From: Rhynchonema sp. JSB1_4 | Lineage: Eukaryota; Nematoda; Chromadorea; Monhysterida; Xyalidae | DNA: 64,000 nt | Direction of reading: 5' to 3' | Assembly: GCA_030248065.1 (NCBI GenBank) | Contig: JASAMV010000977.1 | Coordinates: 1-64,000, forward strand | Shown here: piece after piece, positions 59,859 to 64,000 of the stretch | Numbering within the stretch: position 1 is the first letter of the stretch | Layout: each line of letters begins with the position of its first letter | Notes under the pieces: model-generated | What the model was told of the DNA's origin: nothing | The model's database searches: none | Seen by the model: only the letters and a program-made list of their open reading frames with translations | Translations under genes and position numbers: made by a program

Positions 59859-62569
59859 ATGAATGTGCTGTTGCTGAGTGTGGCAATCGGTCTGCCAATC
59901 GCGACGATGGCCGATATCCGATGGCCAATTGCCGCAACAGCCGTGTTGTTTCGCGCTGATTCCGACTTTGGCGTGGACAGTGATCCCGAGCAGATCGGAT
60001 GGATCAAGTTCATCAGCACACCCGCAGCGCTGCATTCGTCTGTTGGTTGGTGTGCGAACAGAGGCTAATTGTAATGTCATTTACATGCCTAATTCGCAAA
60101 CACACAATCTGACTCAGCGAGTTCACCGTGTTATTTATTCACAAAACAGTTTCAAATCCAAATGAATACAAAGGACAATGTACGGTGCTGTGATTCATAA
60201 CACGGGCAAAGCGTTGGCATGTGTGACCAATGCAATCAACACAATGAGTGAGATGATTTTTCGACTGAGATTGTTTTTGCGAGCACAGTATGTCAATGAC
60301 ATTACAGAGCCCTGAACCTGCTGCTTCCGATCACCGCTTGATGTGTAGTTTATTACAACATGGGTTTTGTATGTTGAAGCGCGTTGGTTGGTTCCTGATA
60401 TTCTTGGTCACATTGCAAACTGTTTCAAGACCAGTGAACTCAGCCAAGATCCTGAGAATTCTTCAGAGGACGTTTCCAGAACATTTGTAATTGTACACAA
60501 CAGGGAATGGTTGGGGCTTCATTACACGGAGTTATCCTATCATCGAAAGAATTTCAATTAAAAATCGCAACAAATTATTTTCAACACGTCAAGTCAGATG
60601 CGCAGGCATCGTCGGCCAAGTGCGTGGCCTAAAGCCAGGGGCACACGCGTTGCACATTCACGAGTTCGGTTCGTTGGAGACCGGGTGCTCATCAGTGGGC
60701 AGCCATTTCAATCCCACCGATCAGTCGCATCCATTCCACATTGGCGATTTGGGAAATATTGTGGTAGGTAATGCGGGGATTCAAGTGCTCTTTTTAGTTC
60801 CAATGTCGTTGGCACAGAACCTAAAGGTGTTCGCCCGGACACACTATCGATCATGAGTTGGATTTATTAGCTCCAATGATGGGGTCAGTCTGTTTGCCAC
60901 AAGTTCGACGAGCGACGACGACGACTGCACTCACGTAACGATTGACCGTTCGTTCGTGTCATCGTTGACTTTGCGAATCGTGTAATGTTCCGCGTGGAGT
61001 TGGTAGACGCTGTGTGAAGTGGGGAACCATTGTTAGGGGAGGATAATGCCCGAATGTGCGAGCACCTTTCAGGCCGACAGCAAAGGCGTTGCTCAAATCG
61101 TCAACAACACATTCCGCATATCGTTGCTCGGTCGACAGTCAATCATCGGTCGTGCAGTTGTGGTGCATCAAGGTTGGTGTGTCGTGCTCATTGGTCCGTT
61201 TGAACATGCGACGGACAAACATTTGTGTCGCACAACACAAGCAAAACATTCGCTGAAAGTTGACATCTTTTATGGAAAATGGGTCGTTGTGCCGAACACC
61301 CTGTCAGAATGTAGCAGTCAATCATGAATACCATGATACCCTGGCCAGCCGATTCAATTTTTCCTAATGTTTCAGGAGCCGACCATCTGCCTTCAGACAG
61401 CAATCAAAGTGGAGGTCCTGGGGCCAAGGTTGCATGTGGTGTTATCGGGGTGGCATCCCTTCGATACGAGCAACAATTCAGTGGTCCCGCCGTGCCCATC
61501 CCGACTGGTCGTAGCACAACCAGTGCACACGCGTTGTTGTTGAGCAATCCAAATCTCACTGGTTTGTGTGTCCCGATTGTCAGACAAGGATGACAAAGCT
61601 ATTGGGCAAGCCTTTGAATTACGTTGCCTCGATTTCAGGCCAACCGACAAAAGTTCTGGGACATGCCAGGTTTGAATACGACCACGTTCAACGAATAATG
61701 AGGATTACAGGTGTGAAATTAGTGGATAAGCTTTCGGTAGAAGACGTGCATGATGCACTGCAATTGTCAAAGCGTGTGTGTGTGTCATTCTTATTGAAAT
61801 TTGAACTGCACAGCAATGCTTTTGTCGGTTTCGAAGCTGTTTTCACAGACGACTCTGGTCAAAGTCAAGCGCCAAGTCAGTATCAAACGTGGTGATCGGA
61901 TCGGATTTGCTGTGGTCAAGTGATATTTAAATTATAGGCTATCGAAACTTACTAGTGCCTCAAATTGTAGCAGCTTGTTGGTATCGCTCACCGCCGTGAC
62001 CGCCCATCATTGTGTAACTCAGGTCGAGTGGAAGACATCAAGCCGGGCATTCACGGTTTCCATTTGCACGAATTGGGCAGTTTCACGATCACCCGTTACT
62101 GCGACGGCACTGCCGGGCACTACGATGTGCATCCAAGGGAGCACAGACAGACGGGCGATATTGGCAATATTGAAGCGGACGAAAATGGTGGGGTTGGGAA
62201 TTGGCTTGTTGAGAACACAATCCTTTAGAGATAGGTATACAGTACCTATACATATGTAGGAATGCCTTTTGTATTTTCTATTTTCCGACCGTATTTTCCG
62301 ATCTGTATTGGTGTATGCCATTGCCAACTGAACTTGTCCGTCTGCGAAACCGTTTAACAACAGCTAAAAAGCATGCTGTTTTTTTTCATGACACCAATGC
62401 ATAATCGTGAGTTGCAGGTGTGGCCGATATCGATCTAACCGATCATCTAATCGAATTCAATGGCATTCACTCGGTGATCGGTCGTGCGGTCGTTGTGCAC
62501 AAGGAAGCATCGGGACCGAGAGTGGCGTGTGGCGTTATTGGCATCACAACCGAACACTTCCAGTTCTAG
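59859..62569 (+). CDS. Secreted Cu/Zn superoxide dismutase with two tandem SOD domains
   Basis: Cu/Zn SODs convert superoxide to peroxide and oxygen. Exons: 59859-60045, 60606-60763, 61073-61172, 61376-61561, 61639-61710, 62023-62187, 62418-62569; 1020 nt, 339 aa, all in phase. An N-terminal MNVLLLSVAIGLPIATMA signal peptide implies export. Domain 1 (residues about 27-180) has HALHIHEFG, C90, H96, H104, H107/D110 (HIGDLGN), H147 and VACGVIG; the loop between the third and fifth ligands is shortened, and the active-site Arg before VACG is Lys166. Domain 2 (about 215-331) has HGFHLHELG, C261, H267, H275, D280, H317 and PRVACGVIG with Arg324 kept, but the His before GDxGN is Gln277 and the electrostatic loop is reduced to a few residues. 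A linker (about 181-212) joins the domains. No stop or frameshift separates them. Confidence 0.9.
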
Positions 62570-64000
62570 GGACATTGATTGCGCATTCGTGTTTGTCATC
62601 TACGCAAACGGATATGAATAATAATAATAATAATCATAATCATGATCACTCTCTTGCCCTTTGACCAAGAGTGTTCATTATTGGACAGTTGGTAAAAATT
62701 GATAAAAATGACCTCAGACAGTGTTGCGCTTGTTGCGTTGGTGGACACCACCGAGATAACGTTATGATTCAGCCCGTTAAGAATCTTGCTCCGTATTTCT
62801 TCTCTCCAAGATAACTTTTACGAGGATCGAACCAAAAATCAGTGAGGAGTCATTCAAAAAAATTTAAGCTATTCGGACTCAACTGGAGTCGTGGGACTGC
62901 TTTTGAGCGAATGACTGAGTGGGACTGTGGGATCGTTGAAACTCTCAGGGCCGACATCCTCTCGGGTACAACCACGTGTCAAAGCAGGGGTGAATCTAGC
63001 GTGCTTATTTCCCACCTTAAGGTGGAATTGCAGTTGGTCGCGATCGCGAGCGACCACTTTCCAGTCAGAACGCACGCTGCTGCACTGTTCTTGGTTTTTT
63101 CCATTATTCAGGCGTTTACGCATGAGGCCTCACTTGTTGAAAAAAAACAAGCGTGCAAAAAAGCATTCTTGTGAAATAAACGTGAAGAAACCAATCAATT
63201 GGTAGTTTGGGCGCGACCACAGCTGCGACCACTTTGACACACTTCAAGATGCTGTAGCTCAAGCGCGGTGTTTGGATGTCAATCACTCATGGCTTTTATG
63301 AGCTTCAAATTGATTATGGGCGTCGTTTAAACATCATTACCGATCAATACTGGAACATTGAAATTTTGATGAAAAAGCTGAAATGTTTCAACTTCGCAGA
63401 TTTTTTCTGGGGGGGGGGGTGCGCAACGACCATTTTTTGGGCGCGCGAACACTCGAATATTTACGTATCATACCCATGAACTTGAACGCGTGATTATGGT
63501 GTTGTTCTGAAGGTGTTTAGTCTATTATGAACAAGTTTTAACTGTTTCACCCCCGTATGTGCAAACACACGCTGGTCGCCGGTAGTGGTCGCCAGCCGGA
63601 CTATAATTCCACCCTTACTGCGGATATGGCAAACGGCTCCCTTTCTTCGATGGAGGACTGACCACATGCCACTGTTTGATCGCATGTAAATTTTTACCCT
63701 GACCTTAACAAAAAAATACACTTTATTTACATTTGTTGTTGACGTTGCCCAGATGGCCAATAAACATGATCACTGAGCTCAATTTGGACACAAAGCCAGC
63801 CCAGCGATTACTGTCAGTGATTAGTTGTGCAAATGAAGTGCGATATTTTCACATCAGTGCGTTCTGATGTGAATGCTTGTCTGTGGTCTAGACAACGATA
63901 AATACAGCATGACGGTCGTTGTCATATAAAGCGCTTAGCATTCCCAGACTTATTATTCCCGGACCCGAAACAAGCATTGAATACAGTACCCATCGAAACC
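62570..64000. other. 3' flank of the SOD gene, no gene recognised
   Basis: Holds an AAT/CAT microsatellite at 62612-62645, a 10-base G run near 63410, and short frames without recognisable domains. The longest (62842-63174, +) has no family features. Confidence 0.45.

Overview
The window is animal nuclear DNA with many introns, most likely from a nematode outside the compact Caenorhabditis type. Three things point there: the flightless-1 product reads closer to worm FLI-1 than to the vertebrate protein as I recall them; there is a (TTAGGC)n tract, the nematode telomere unit; and a strong 3' splice acceptor lies about 40-90 bases upstream of the start codon in five of six genes, as expected for spliced-leader acceptors or 5'UTR introns. 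There are no bacterial, CRISPR or phage features.

I could rebuild six complete genes exon by exon, with intron phases agreeing at every junction. In order: (1) fli-1, + strand 749-14283, 24 exons, about 1265 aa, an actin-regulating LRR-gelsolin protein; (2) a MICU2/MICU3-type mitochondrial calcium-uptake regulator, + strand 14852-19260, 13 exons, about 509 aa; (3) ALG1, + strand 20997-24733, 10 exons, about 470 aa, the first mannosyltransferase of N-glycan assembly; (4) a large microtubule plus-end protein of the CLIP type, - strand 51552-25858, 31 exons, about 1262 aa, with one N-terminal CAP-Gly domain, a long Ser/Thr-rich then basic linker, and a C-terminal coiled coil; (5) sedoheptulokinase, + strand 56825-59083, 8 exons, about 486 aa; (6) a secreted Cu/Zn superoxide dismutase with two tandem SOD domains, + strand 59859-62569, 7 exons, 339 aa.

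The first three genes point the same way, with gaps of about 0.57 and 1.7 kb. ALG1 and the CLIP-like gene converge on a shared 3' region (24734-25857). The CLIP-like gene and sedoheptulokinase diverge from a 5.2 kb intergenic region. The genes have unrelated housekeeping roles and do not form a pathway.

The rest is intron and intergenic DNA rich in non-autonomous transposons. There are four elements with hAT-like CA(G/A)TG ends, two of them with exact 8-bp target duplications; a TTAA-flanked foldback; two families of other foldbacks; a 3.7 kb element with arms of about 0.7 kb carrying a broken gene fragment; the 3' end of a LINE; and a foldback carrying the TTAGGC tract. The most notable points are the two-domain SOD with complementary loss of key residues, a possible internal first exon with a membrane segment in the CLIP-like gene, the nested element in the 9.2 kb CLIP intron, and the frequent GTTGGT 5' splice sites.
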